NCBI GenBank assembly: GCA_020886235.1
Contig: AP025250.1
Coordinates: forward strand, 806,001 to 870,000
DNA: 64,000 nucleotides
Direction: 5' to 3'
Source of the DNA: Candidatus Dependentiae bacterium Noda2021
Lineage (GTDB): Bacteria; Babelota; Babeliae; Babelales; Vermiphilaceae
Program-made: the position numbers and the translations under genes
Shown here: in pieces, positions 26,869 through 35,655 of the stretch
Numbering within the stretch: position 1 is the first letter of the stretch
Layout of the letters: each line of letters starts with the position of its first letter
The notes under the pieces: model-generated
Database searches by the model: none
Told to the model about the DNA's origin: nothing
The model's input: the letters and a program-made list of their open reading frames with translations, nothing else

Positions 26869-27436
26869 ACAAATCAAAATCAGTCATGCTTTTGGTATTG
26901 GTTTTTATATTTTTAGGTTCTTCTGTCACTGCCAATAGTGAACGCTCCAAAAAAGTTCCTTCAAACACAATATTTACTTTAAAATTAAATCCGTTTAAGG
27001 AATTATGATACCGCTTATTCCATGAGGCAATCGTCGGCGCATTTTTAAAAAAACTTTTCCACACAGTGGTGGGTTTTTGCAGCTTTATTGTGGTCATATT
27101 GGAATAATCAAACTCGTTAGTACCTTGCTCAAGCATCAATACATACTGCGCTGTATGACCTTTGATCTCTGTTGAGATATGACAAATTTGCTCAGACCAC
27201 ACTAAAGAATCAAATTGATTTGAAAAAATGAGTGCATTCACCACCTGTTTTTCATGCGGTTTGAGAATAAAAGTAAATCCTGTTTGAGGTGCCCACAGAG
27301 TGATATCCTGATTTGTTTCATTAGTAAGCGTGCCCAGCACCACACCGCTGCCAAGATTATCCATCTCGAATGCTGTTAATAGGGGTGCAAAAGTGCAACT
27401 TATAAGTGTTACCATCCGTAATGTGAGCTTTTTCAT
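26867..27436 (-). CDS. Secreted protein of the N-x-T / LExS paralogue family
   Basis: 189 residues with a signal peptide (MKKLTLRMVTLISCTFAPLLTA). Opening LTNETNQDITLW and closing FNFKVNIVFEGTFLERSLLA match the family also seen at 9532 and 10053. Last gene of a six-gene minus-strand run; its stop lies inside the shared terminator. Confidence 0.78.
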   Translation of the reverse strand: MKKLTLRMVTLISCTFAPLLTAFEMDNLGSGVVLGTLTNETNQDITLWAPQTGFTFILKPHEKQVVNALIFSNQFDSLVWSEQICHISTEIKGHTAQYVLMLEQGTNEFDYSNMTTIKLQKPTTVWKSFFKNAPTIASWNKRYHNSLNGFNFKVNIVFEGTFLERSLLAVTEEPKNIKTNTKSMTDFDL

Positions 27437-27441
27437 AGGTC

Positions 27442-27930
27442 CTACAATTCAAATACCGATGATTGTTTTGTTGTAATTGTGGGAACTACATTTATAACCG
27501 ATTGCATTAAATCTTCACCTTGCAGAATAACGTTGATGTTATAATTCTTTTGCGGATCAGTTGCATTTGACCAAGAGCTTATGATCTGACTTTTACCCAT
27601 TATTCCTTTTTTGACGTAGAGTAAAACATCAAAATAATTTTTTTTGTGAGTACTATGCTGTATCGTTAAGGTTATGTTTGATTTAGGACTCGTAAGCTTA
27701 AATTCTTTTAAAAAGTCTTTACTTGTCAGATTAACTGGGTAATTAACAATTTTGCTTGTTTGCGCGGCAATAGAAGCTATCGTTTTCAATGTGTCGTAGC
27801 CAACAACATCAATCTTTTGCGCCGTATTATTTTTAATCGTCCCTATAAAAAAACTAGGTAATGTACGAAATTCTGCTCCCATTACCTTTAAATGACCAAC
27901 AACAATCAGTATAAACATAATTTTTTTCAT
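27442..27930 (-). CDS. Secreted protein of the N-x-T / LExS paralogue family
   Basis: 162 residues from ATG 27930, which has AAAGGAAAAA upstream and starts a signal peptide (MKKIMFILIVVGHLKVMGA). Opening IKNNTAQKIDV, closing NINVILQGEDLMQSVINVV. Five bases from the next family member. Confidence 0.78.
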   Translation of the reverse strand: MKKIMFILIVVGHLKVMGAEFRTLPSFFIGTIKNNTAQKIDVVGYDTLKTIASIAAQTSKIVNYPVNLTSKDFLKEFKLTSPKSNITLTIQHSTHKKNYFDVLLYVKKGIMGKSQIISSWSNATDPQKNYNINVILQGEDLMQSVINVVPTITTKQSSVFEL

Positions 27931-27951
27931 TTTTTTCCTTTCTAGCAATGC

Positions 27952-28515
27952 TTAATGACAAAGGTCATTTTTATCATCAAATTTTGTGCCATCAAACGCA
28001 TCCAGCACTTCTTTAATCTCAAGTTTTGAATTATTCAACTTTTCACCAGCAAAAATAAGGGTTATTAGATATTTTCTCGGGTGAAGAGAGTTGTTATAGT
28101 CTTTACCCCAACTAGCCAACACTTTGCCCCGAGCCTCAACAATTTTTTTTACTGCGGGTATGGGTTTTTCAATAGCTATGTAGCTATGTAGTAAGTCGCT
28201 AAATGCACCCAAGCCATGCCCCAATCTCAGTACGCGGTTAACGTGCTGCTGATCATTGTGCGCAGCAATCTTGATTACTGCGTACTTCCATATGGGAGAA
28301 CACGATTGCAATTCTATGTATTGCTGCAGCTTTTGAGTTTGATACGGTTTAAGCTCGGCTAAAACGTTATGTTCAGCACTGTTTAAGGTAATAGTGTAAT
28401 CAGTTTTATTTTCAAGCTTTATTAGCTTGAATCTCATAGCATCCATTGTCATGCATCCGCATACACATGGTATTACCAGAGCAACAATCATACTGAATAC
28501 AGCTATTACCTTCAT
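27952..28515 (-). CDS. Secreted protein of the N-x-T / LExS paralogue family
   Basis: 187 residues from ATG 28515, preceded by AGGAATTGC; the reading can be extended to 28596 but would then have no signal peptide. Hydrophobic N-terminus MKVIAVFSMIVALVIPCVCGC, opening LENKTDYTITL, closing YLITLIFAGEKLNNSKLEI. The Cys cluster at the signal end could carry a lipid, but the lipobox is poor. Confidence 0.75.
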   Translation of the reverse strand: MKVIAVFSMIVALVIPCVCGCMTMDAMRFKLIKLENKTDYTITLNSAEHNVLAELKPYQTQKLQQYIELQSCSPIWKYAVIKIAAHNDQQHVNRVLRLGHGLGAFSDLLHSYIAIEKPIPAVKKIVEARGKVLASWGKDYNNSLHPRKYLITLIFAGEKLNNSKLEIKEVLDAFDGTKFDDKNDLCH

Positions 28516-28522
28516 GCAATTC

Positions 28523-29110
28523 CTATTTACGCAAATCTTTAAAATGTGATTTGATTTTCCTTGCTTCAGGCTCAACCGTAATTTTTGAGGTTTCAAGATC
28601 CTCTTCTGTTTTCAATCTTATTGAGTATTTTGGATAAATATTTTGGTAGTTCTTACTTTCTACCGCTCTGATAGTATGCCATGTACCCAACATTGTTTTT
28701 CTACCCAACAGAATGCGAGTATTAAAAAAGTTATGATTTTTTGAGTGCTTGATAAGCACGTACAATTTATTTTTATTTAACGAAAGCTTTACGGTTCCAT
28801 ACCACTGGCCATTCTTTTTTTGTAATGTTATAGGAAAATCAATAGATTTTTTACTCTGTGGGCCTATATTCTCAGTTGCATCATCTTGACTGACCAAAAG
28901 AGGTATGTCGGTCGCATTAGTTACTTCTTTGATAGAAAACTGCGGCACTTCAAAATAAAAATCATTAATCTCTAGTTCTTCGCTTAAATCATGCTCGCTA
29001 CTACTATTTTCCATAGCAAACATTGGTAGTGAAAAAGAAAACAGTAAAACAAAAACATATAATGTGCTTATTAAGAGCTGATTAAGCTTCTGGCATCTCA
29101 GGCAAAGCAT
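28523..29110 (-). CDS. Secreted protein of the N-x-T / LExS paralogue family
   Basis: 195 residues from ATG 29110 (TTGGAAT upstream). The start lies inside the end of the upstream gene by 29 nt. Signal-like segment LLISTLYVFVLLFSFSLPMFA, acidic linker, opening VTNATDIPLLV, closing YSIRLKTEEDLETSKITVE. This member has the most diverged C-terminal motif. Confidence 0.72.
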   Translation of the reverse strand: MLCLRCQKLNQLLISTLYVFVLLFSFSLPMFAMENSSSEHDLSEELEINDFYFEVPQFSIKEVTNATDIPLLVSQDDATENIGPQSKKSIDFPITLQKKNGQWYGTVKLSLNKNKLYVLIKHSKNHNFFNTRILLGRKTMLGTWHTIRAVESKNYQNIYPKYSIRLKTEEDLETSKITVEPEARKIKSHFKDLRK

Positions 29111-29573
29111 ATTCCAATCTTGATTTTTCAAGATTTTCTCCTTCTAAAATAAGATTAAACGAAAATTCAGCTTGGGCTCCTATGCCCTTAAAGTTATAGC
29201 TTTTTCTTGGTGCATTTGGTTCTTGAATAGTTACTAGATCAGCTTTAATATGATAAAACTTAAGCCCATCAAGATCTACCATAAAGTTAATATGCGCCAT
29301 CTCTTGAGTCGCATTGGCAATCGTTAATCTGCCCACGTTGTTTGCAAAGAAATTGAAAATATTTACGGTTAAATCATTGGCTTCATTTCTATAAGCACTG
29401 TGCGGCTTTAAATAGATAGTCTTTTGTGATTTAAAACCCGTAATGCGCAAGTCTTTATTAGTGTTATTGGTAATTGTATGTAAATACACTAACGGCAACT
29501 TGTACATGCACAAAATGGGCGAAGCCATATTCGTAAGTATACAGACAAGAGACAGTAAAATCTTATTCATCAT
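29082..29573 (-). CDS. Secreted protein of the N-x-T / LExS paralogue family
   Basis: 163 residues with a signal peptide (MMNKILLSLVCILTNMASPILC). Opening ITNNTNKDLRITG, closing FSFNLILEGENLEKSRLEY, both very close to the family pattern. Its start overlaps the end of the 29570 gene by 4 nt (ATGA). Confidence 0.8.
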   Translation of the reverse strand: MMNKILLSLVCILTNMASPILCMYKLPLVYLHTITNNTNKDLRITGFKSQKTIYLKPHSAYRNEANDLTVNIFNFFANNVGRLTIANATQEMAHINFMVDLDGLKFYHIKADLVTIQEPNAPRKSYNFKGIGAQAEFSFNLILEGENLEKSRLEYALPEMPEA

Positions 29574-30466
29574 TCTCCTTGGCTTTTTTGGGTAAGTAAC
29601 TTGATATCAACCGGATGTGGTTTTAAACAGTAGGAATTATTATATATGTGCGCAGTAACACAGCGCGTTAAATCTGTTTCAGTAAAGAATGAAGGCTTAG
29701 TAGACAATAATGATTTATATCCAATCTTTTTGAGTAGTTGGACTACTTGATCTACGTGACTTCCTCCGGCAAAAATAAGCGTTTGCTGGTAGGGCTTTTC
29801 AAGCACACGGGCTACTATGCATAAATCAAACAATTTTACATCACACATGAGCATCTTTTTTACCTGCATAAGTCTTTCGTGTGGTGGTATGCGGCCCACA
29901 TATTCAGCAACCGACATCTGCAATGCGTCATGCCACTTCAGATCAGCTACATTTTTTTGCGTATCGGCAATGATTTTTGCAACAGATTTGTGCAAGACAC
30001 GCGGAAATTGAAAGGAAGCCATGTCTTTAGTCACGTTAGTAAGCTCCTGGAGGAGTTGCCCAATAGTAATTGTGCATGCGTCAGGACAATCAAACGGGTT
30101 TTTAAGCGGCTCATAAACAAAAGGAGCCAATGCTTTAACCCGAAGCGCACGATATTCAACGTTTTGAACTAATAAATTGCATGATTTACAATACGAGGCT
30201 AACCCACTCAACAATCCATGATTACTAGTTTGGCTGGTAAGCGACGTGAGATCCTCAACAATTACCTTAGTGGTTTTTGGGCAGCATGTGCTTAAATAAT
30301 CACGAATTAAAAAACTTTGTTCATAAGTACTCTGATGATCTTTGTCATGATAATCACTCAATGCCTTGATGTTAAAATCAGCGTTTTGAAGAAAGGTGAG
30401 ATTGTATATGTATGGCAATGTCAGCAAAGGCATGTTCAGAATGAATACGAATACCCCTATCCTCAT
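29570..30466 (-). CDS. Exported TraB-like protein
   Basis: 298 residues with a hydrophobic N-terminus (MRIGVFVFILNMPLLTLPYI). Landmarks: LSDYHDKDHQ, KVIVEDL, LASYCKSCNLLVQNVEYR and, near the end, LIFAGGSHVDQVVQLLKKIGY. The same order of motifs is found in the proteins at 46200 and 47176. The C-terminal 'G-x2-H...L-x3-G-Y' arrangement recalls the TraB/GumN/TIKI group of metal-dependent proteases, which is only a suggestion. First gene of the six-gene secreted operon. Confidence 0.65.
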   Translation of the reverse strand: MRIGVFVFILNMPLLTLPYIYNLTFLQNADFNIKALSDYHDKDHQSTYEQSFLIRDYLSTCCPKTTKVIVEDLTSLTSQTSNHGLLSGLASYCKSCNLLVQNVEYRALRVKALAPFVYEPLKNPFDCPDACTITIGQLLQELTNVTKDMASFQFPRVLHKSVAKIIADTQKNVADLKWHDALQMSVAEYVGRIPPHERLMQVKKMLMCDVKLFDLCIVARVLEKPYQQTLIFAGGSHVDQVVQLLKKIGYKSLLSTKPSFFTETDLTRCVTAHIYNNSYCLKPHPVDIKLLTQKSQGE

Positions 30467-30506
30467 TATTCTGACTCCTTGTTGCTGACACTATTTCTTT
30501 TTTTTA

Positions 30507-30536
30507 ATAATATTTCAATGAGAATATATTTATCAA
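30507..30536 (-). promoter_or_regulatory. Promoter of the six-gene secreted-protein operon
   Basis: Minus-strand TTGATA (30536-30531), 18-nt spacer, TATTAT (30512-30507); both boxes are 5/6 to consensus. The first ATG (30466) follows about 40 nt later with AAGGAG in front. Confidence 0.5.
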
Positions 30537-30581
30537 TAATTTTTATTATTTTTTTATTAAAATAAATGAAATGAGAAGGAG

Positions 30582-31616
30582 TTAGTACAATTGTGCAGGA
30601 GTTTGAACTTCTGGAATTTGTGTTGTGATCGGAACAGATGGGATAACCACATATTCTCCAGCTCGTAAAATAGCTAATTCTTTAGCTACAAGATCGTGAG
30701 CATGGGTATGCCAGAGTTGGCGTAAGGCAATAATAGGCTCTTCAAAATAATCTACCCCAAACGCAAAGGTACCCCAGTGCATAGGAATAAAGCGCTCTGC
30801 TTTAAGGTCGATAAATGCCTGCACTGATTGAGTGACGTCCATATGGCTTTTTAACATACCAGGGCTTGGCTTGCAAGGCGCTATAGGCAACAAGGCAATT
30901 GTTATATGCTCATATTCTTGCCCGATAGCTTGAAAGTGTGAGCCAAATGCGGTATCTCCTGCAAAGTAGACATGCTGTCCATTGCAACTAATCATCCAGC
31001 TTCCCCACAGGGATTTATTCTTATCAAACAACCCACGAGCAGACCAATGAACTGCAGGCAAAAAGGTGCAGGTAATCTGGTACTCTTTACCTTCGTGAGT
31101 ACCCGTAAAGGTCGTTGATTCCCACCACATGAACTCTTGTGTCTTTACAAACCCTTTTTTGCGTAACCACTCTTTATCACCCTGTGGCACTAAGAGCGGT
31201 ACATTATCAAACGGCTCTAAACTGGGCAGATCAAGGTGATCTTGATGATTATGTGATACGACAATGGCATCAATGCGGGGCAGTTGCTCACGGCTAATAC
31301 CAGCGGGCAACATACGGGGAAACAAAAATGATGGATGTCCAAAAATAGGATCGGTAAGGATATTAAAACCACCCACTTGAATTAAAAAAGTGGAATGTCC
31401 AATCCAGGTAATTTTGAGCTCTGCTGTTTGATCTTCAACTGGACTTGAAACACACCAATCATGTGCATTAGCAGGAAAACGCTTTTTTTGACCTATCAAA
31501 GACTGTATAAATGAAGGAATAGTATGGATGAGTATACTTTCTGGAACGTCGTCTGATGAGTTATAAAAGCGATCGTCACGCACAAGAGGCATTAATCGCG
31601 GTTGGGTTTTTTTCAT
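30582..31616 (-). CDS. Metallo-beta-lactamase-fold hydrolase, NAPE-PLD/UlaG-like
   Basis: 344 residues. VSHNHQDHLDLPSL is the HxHxDH metal motif. TWIGHSTFLIQV and ILTDPIF precede it. LPAVHWSARG, YFAGDTAFG and PMHWGTF supply the further His and Asp ligands. This arrangement is that of the N-acylphosphatidylethanolamine phospholipase D-like branch, acting on membrane lipids or their derivatives. No signal peptide; cytoplasmic. The exact substrate is not known. Confidence 0.85.
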   Translation of the reverse strand: MKKTQPRLMPLVRDDRFYNSSDDVPESILIHTIPSFIQSLIGQKKRFPANAHDWCVSSPVEDQTAELKITWIGHSTFLIQVGGFNILTDPIFGHPSFLFPRMLPAGISREQLPRIDAIVVSHNHQDHLDLPSLEPFDNVPLLVPQGDKEWLRKKGFVKTQEFMWWESTTFTGTHEGKEYQITCTFLPAVHWSARGLFDKNKSLWGSWMISCNGQHVYFAGDTAFGSHFQAIGQEYEHITIALLPIAPCKPSPGMLKSHMDVTQSVQAFIDLKAERFIPMHWGTFAFGVDYFEEPIIALRQLWHTHAHDLVAKELAILRAGEYVVIPSVPITTQIPEVQTPAQLY

Positions 31617-31630
31617 CTTTAAATAGTTAC

Positions 31631-31661
31631 CCCCATCCAGACAGAACGCCTTGGATAGGGG
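31631..31661 (-). promoter_or_regulatory. Stem-loop in the leader of the metallo-hydrolase gene
   Basis: CCCCATCC (31631-31638) pairs with GGATAGGGG (31653-31661), eight base pairs with one bulged base and a 14-nt loop, about 15 nt before the ATG at 31616. No T-run follows, so a role at the level of mRNA stability or translation is more likely than termination. Confidence 0.4.
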
Positions 31662-31824
31662 AAATGGAGGTTATCTAATTAAAATAAGAACACTAAAAAT
31701 TGTACAGGAGCTTTGGGCAAAAATCAAACTTTTTTATTTACAGCCATTCTCTGTAGTAAGGGTATCACAAATAATCCAAGGGCTTCAATTATTTTTTTGA
31801 CTAAATGAAATTAATACTGGTCGG

Positions 31825-32475
31825 TCACAGCGTAGGAAAGGCAAATTGCGCAATGGAATGTGCAATTTCTACAGGCATGAAAGAACCGGCACTCAAAGTA
31901 CGAGTAACCATATACTGAGCTTTATTTTTACGCTTGATTAGCGCCTCCATCAATATTTTACACGCCGCAACATCTTTGATGGTCTGTGCATAAGACAATG
32001 CGGTAATTCCTGACGTATTAACTTTTAATGGGTTAGCATTAGCCTTAGCCAACAACAGTCGCATCATCTCGTGGCGCTTGGCCGGTAAAGAATTCCGGAT
32101 TGCCTCAACTAACGGATACTGCCCATCGGAGGTGATTAAAGATGCCCCACCATCTATAAGAAAATGTAATGCTTTGATGCTGCCCCTGCTTATGGCCCAA
32201 TTGAATAATGATAGGCTTTTTGGACCCCGTTGATACTGAGCATCAACGGGCTTGCCATGATTTTCTAAAATAAAGTCATCTAAAGATTGGGTGTTGCCAT
32301 CTTCAACGATGTGCCATAACTCTTTGGCTCTGGTTTGTGCTGTTTGCGAATTACCACAACACAAACTCAAGCAGGTCATTAACACCTTGGATTTAACTGA
32401 CTGTTTTTCTTGCCCACTCGTTATAGCAGGAGCCACCACGCACAATACAAAAAATACCAAACTTGCTATTTTCAT
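31825..32475 (-). CDS. Secreted ankyrin-repeat protein with F-box-like C-terminus
   Basis: 216 residues with a signal peptide (MKIASLVFFVLCVVAPAITS). Ankyrin units: SLFNWAISRGSIKALHFLID, GQYPLVEAIRNSL, and GITALSYAQTIKDVAACKIL. The chain ends FMPVEIAHSIAQFAFPTL, a pattern (P-x-E-I-x3-I) like an F-box or the poxvirus PRANC tail. In amoeba symbionts this pairing marks proteins that recruit host ubiquitin ligases; here that is inference. Confidence 0.78.
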   Translation of the reverse strand: MKIASLVFFVLCVVAPAITSGQEKQSVKSKVLMTCLSLCCGNSQTAQTRAKELWHIVEDGNTQSLDDFILENHGKPVDAQYQRGPKSLSLFNWAISRGSIKALHFLIDGGASLITSDGQYPLVEAIRNSLPAKRHEMMRLLLAKANANPLKVNTSGITALSYAQTIKDVAACKILMEALIKRKNKAQYMVTRTLSAGSFMPVEIAHSIAQFAFPTL

Positions 32476-32607
32476 ACACTAAACTTTCATGTTTCTATAA
32501 AAAATTATAAGTATTTTTTATAAATTATTTTGTTACAAAAGATTAGAGTATATCATTTTTAAAAAGTTGTACTTATTTTCTCGTACAATCGGACAACATA
32601 CGCATTA

Positions 32608-32835
32608 TCAATTAAAACTATCAAGAATTACTAAAGCTTCTTCATCTGAGATGACGGACTCTGTGGTAGCACTCTCAGAGTCAGGCTCTGGGATCACATT
32701 GTGGTTCTGCTGCTCTTCTTGAGTTTGAGTTTTATAATATTCTAACGCAAAACTAAAAAAATCAGGATTACTCCACATTGCATTAAGGTTTAATGAAACA
32801 GCAACATAACATGCTAAAAAAATTAATTTTTTCAT
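32608..32835 (-). CDS. Small secreted acidic protein
   Basis: 75 residues: signal peptide MKKLIFLACYVAVSLNLNA, then a Gln/Glu-rich acidic tail (TQTQEEQQNH, SVISDEEALVILDSFN). No family recognised. It lies between two ankyrin effector-like genes on the same strand. Confidence 0.6.
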   Translation of the reverse strand: MKKLIFLACYVAVSLNLNAMWSNPDFFSFALEYYKTQTQEEQQNHNVIPEPDSESATTESVISDEEALVILDSFN

Positions 32836-32936
32836 AAAAATTGTCTCTACAAAATATTATAATATTACAAAAGCAGATCATCATAGCCAATAATAAAACT
32901 TACCCCAAAACATTCGAGTTTAAAATTGCTGCAAAA

Positions 32937-33668
32937 TTACTTTGCCCTAGGATAAGCATAATCAACAATTTTATTTACAAGCTCTACAGGCAATTGAAAA
33001 CTCTTTGACAATCTCTTATTTAAGAGTTGGCACAGATTATCACGCTTTGTATAGGGAGAATCTGCTATGGCTTTTTCTACACCAGAAATAAATTCTATCA
33101 CGTCTCTTGGCTTAGCTGTATTACGAAAAGTTTTTTTATAATCAATCAACAAGTCATTAATATGCCTGCCCATAAACTTAGTGTTTACCCCCTTTGCAAG
33201 CAAGGTTTTCACTGTACTAGGATTTCTATTTTCTGTCGCGTGTTTAAATGCAAAAAACAATGAGCTTTGGTGGTTGAAGCATGCCGAACAACCATGATCA
33301 ATGAGCAATGCTATCGTAGTAGGAGCAACATTAGTTTTTATAGCGTAATTAAGAAATGTTAAGCCGCGACCTTCCACGATAAAATCAAAATTAAAACCTC
33401 CACTCCCAAAGCACTCTAGAAATCTCTTTACATCATTTTCATAGAGGTTTTTATCTTCATTAATCATCCTCACTAAAAATGCTTCTAAGCTTGCTTGATC
33501 ATGCCCTTGCACAGCATTGAATTCCCTAGCTAACCTATTAAATGTTGTTTTCTTTAACTTGTCCTGCAGATCGACGGGGAACCAAGGCAATTCATCATCC
33601 GAGGAAAATCTTTCAGCAGAATATAAAGAAGTCATCATAAAAACAATGAGAACTAATATGTTTTTCAT
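32937..33668 (-). CDS. Secreted ankyrin-like protein with F-box-like C-terminus
   Basis: 243 residues with a signal peptide (MKNILVLIVFMMTSLYSA). Ankyrin-like units: GLTFLNYAIKTNVAPTTIAL, SLFFAFKHATENRNPSTVKT. The end, SFQLPVELVNKIVDYAYPRA, repeats the tail of the 31825 protein (LPVE-L-x3-I). The two differ elsewhere, so the tail looks like a shared functional module. Confidence 0.78.
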   Translation of the reverse strand: MKNILVLIVFMMTSLYSAERFSSDDELPWFPVDLQDKLKKTTFNRLAREFNAVQGHDQASLEAFLVRMINEDKNLYENDVKRFLECFGSGGFNFDFIVEGRGLTFLNYAIKTNVAPTTIALLIDHGCSACFNHQSSLFFAFKHATENRNPSTVKTLLAKGVNTKFMGRHINDLLIDYKKTFRNTAKPRDVIEFISGVEKAIADSPYTKRDNLCQLLNKRLSKSFQLPVELVNKIVDYAYPRAK

Positions 33669-33746
33669 CCTGTAAACCCTAGAGTCAATTTAGCAATAAT
33701 TTATTTTGACTCTAGATTATAAAGAAACACTCAAATTTCACAATTT

Positions 33747-35291
33747 TTACTGATGCTTTTTGCGCAGTACCTTCTTATCCACTTTGTTAGTGGTCGTTAC
33801 CGGTAATGGTTCTACCGTGCATACAAACTGTTTTGGTATTTTATAAGGCGCTAATTTTTTACGACATAGTTCGAGTAACTCTTGCTGTAATGCGTCGGTG
33901 CATTCTTTTACTTGCACATAGGCTACCGGGATTTCACCCACATCCACCTGCTTTACCCCAATCACGCCCACATTCATAACAAGCGGATGACCCATCAAAA
34001 CATTTTCTATTTCTTGCGGGTATATTTTAAAGCCTTTGTGCGCAATCAAATCTTTTACGCGGCCACTAATTACTATGCGCCCGGATTCATCAAGGTACCC
34101 AAGGTCACCGGTTTGCAACCAACCGTCCTGCAATATAGCATTGGTAGCTTCTTGGGCATTGTAATAGCCGAGCATTACATTATCACCCTTAACACAGATT
34201 TGGCCTATGTGAAATGGCGGCAATGTTACACTATTATTGGCGTCGCGTATGGCACACTCCATGCGCACCATTGGTTTGCCGATGGTACTGGTGGCAAGAC
34301 GAATATCTTCTAATTCAGCAGCAATCACGGGAGATGCCTCGGTCATACCGTAGCCGTTGCAAATTTTTCTGCCATACAAAATTTCAAAACCTGCACGTAT
34401 TTTATCGGGCAGTGCATCACCGCCGGAAACAAAATATTTTACATTCTCAAAGTTTAAGTTTTTAAAAAGACAGAACAAGCCGTATAATGCCGGAACGCCC
34501 ACAATAACCGTAGGCTTTTGTGCAAGACCCGCATAGATTGAACGGCGATCAATTTTAGGAAGCAAAATAACAGCAGCCCCTAAAAAAAAGCTGGACCAAA
34601 TGCAAATATTTTGTGCAAAACTATGAAACAGTGGCAATATACCAAATACGCGTTCTTCTCCCGTAATACCAACACGCGCTACTACTTGCAATACGTTAGT
34701 CATAATATTTTTTGAGCTCAGCATAACCCCCTTGGGCAATCCGGTAGTGCCTGAGGTATACAAAAGTACCGCCATCGCATTTTCATTTTGTTTTTCAATT
34801 ACAAAGTCTGGCAATGTGCTGGGCACATCGGTAGGCAATACAACCTCTTGATCAGTAATAGTAGCAATACCATGTGACTTTGCATTCACCCGGTCAACCA
34901 AGGTCTTTGTGGTGATAATCAATGCAGGCTTACTATCGTTGATAATATGCTCTAATTCTTGCTCGCTTAAAAAGGTATTCAGCGGAACAACCACTGCACC
35001 CAGTTGAGCTGCCGCAAAATAAGCATTGTAAAAAAACGGTGAATTTTCTATAAATAACAGCACTCGTTCTTGGGCTTTTAAACCTTTTTCTGCAAGGAAT
35101 TTACTAAAGTTAATGGCTTGATAATAAAGATGTTTAAAGGTTATCGGTTTATCTTGAAATACTAACGCAGTGCGCTCAGGAAATTTTTGCGCCGCTCGCT
35201 GTAATAAGCCGCCTACGGGCATTACTGCGCCGTGTACTTGTATTGATTGATATAAAGAGTCAAATACTGCACGCTCACTATGATTACTCAT
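33747..35291 (-). CDS. Long-chain acyl-CoA synthetase / AMP-dependent ligase
   Basis: 514 residues, ANL superfamily. The P-loop LLYTSGTTGLPKGVMLSS (about 178), YGMTEASPV, the hinge GWLQTGDLGYLDESGRI and the catalytic Lys region TTTNKVDKKVLR at the C-terminus are all intact. It activates a carboxylic acid with ATP and CoA. Fatty acid from the host or from membrane turnover is the likely substrate. The small ferredoxin gene lies upstream on the same strand. Confidence 0.9.
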   Translation of the reverse strand: MSNHSERAVFDSLYQSIQVHGAVMPVGGLLQRAAQKFPERTALVFQDKPITFKHLYYQAINFSKFLAEKGLKAQERVLLFIENSPFFYNAYFAAAQLGAVVVPLNTFLSEQELEHIINDSKPALIITTKTLVDRVNAKSHGIATITDQEVVLPTDVPSTLPDFVIEKQNENAMAVLLYTSGTTGLPKGVMLSSKNIMTNVLQVVARVGITGEERVFGILPLFHSFAQNICIWSSFFLGAAVILLPKIDRRSIYAGLAQKPTVIVGVPALYGLFCLFKNLNFENVKYFVSGGDALPDKIRAGFEILYGRKICNGYGMTEASPVIAAELEDIRLATSTIGKPMVRMECAIRDANNSVTLPPFHIGQICVKGDNVMLGYYNAQEATNAILQDGWLQTGDLGYLDESGRIVISGRVKDLIAHKGFKIYPQEIENVLMGHPLVMNVGVIGVKQVDVGEIPVAYVQVKECTDALQQELLELCRKKLAPYKIPKQFVCTVEPLPVTTTNKVDKKVLRKKHQ

Positions 35292-35384
35292 TACTATCCT
35301 CAGTTACGGAAGTTAAAAATGCTGAGTATTTTTTGCTGAGCGTACCGCAAATTGCAAACCGTTCAAAAGAGTTACTGCAAGATT

Positions 35385-35570
35385 TTATTCTTCAAAGACA
35401 ATAACTTGCACGGGGCACCCTTGAGCTGCATCTTTGATTTGTGCAACATGTTCTTGCAAAGGTGCATTGGGCTTAACACATGAAATATCTTTGACTTCAA
35501 AGATTTCAGGAGCTACAAATTCACACAAGCCGCAGCTTGTGCATCCCGGTTCAATAGTTACTTTTTTCAT
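35385..35570 (-). CDS. Single-cluster [4Fe-4S] ferredoxin
   Basis: 61 residues. Cys ligands CTSCGLC (residues 10-16) plus a distal Cys in AAQGCPVQVI fit one [4Fe-4S] cluster, as in ferredoxin of the Fer4_15 type. A small electron carrier in the cytoplasm. No partner oxidoreductase is adjacent. Confidence 0.88.
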   Translation of the reverse strand: MKKVTIEPGCTSCGLCEFVAPEIFEVKDISCVKPNAPLQEHVAQIKDAAQGCPVQVIVFEE

Positions 35571-35655
35571 AGTATACTACCAGTAATTGGAAAGATTATT
35601 ATAAACGTTAATAACTACAGATTAGCATATAGAGCGCAATCTGCACAGGGTTTAT

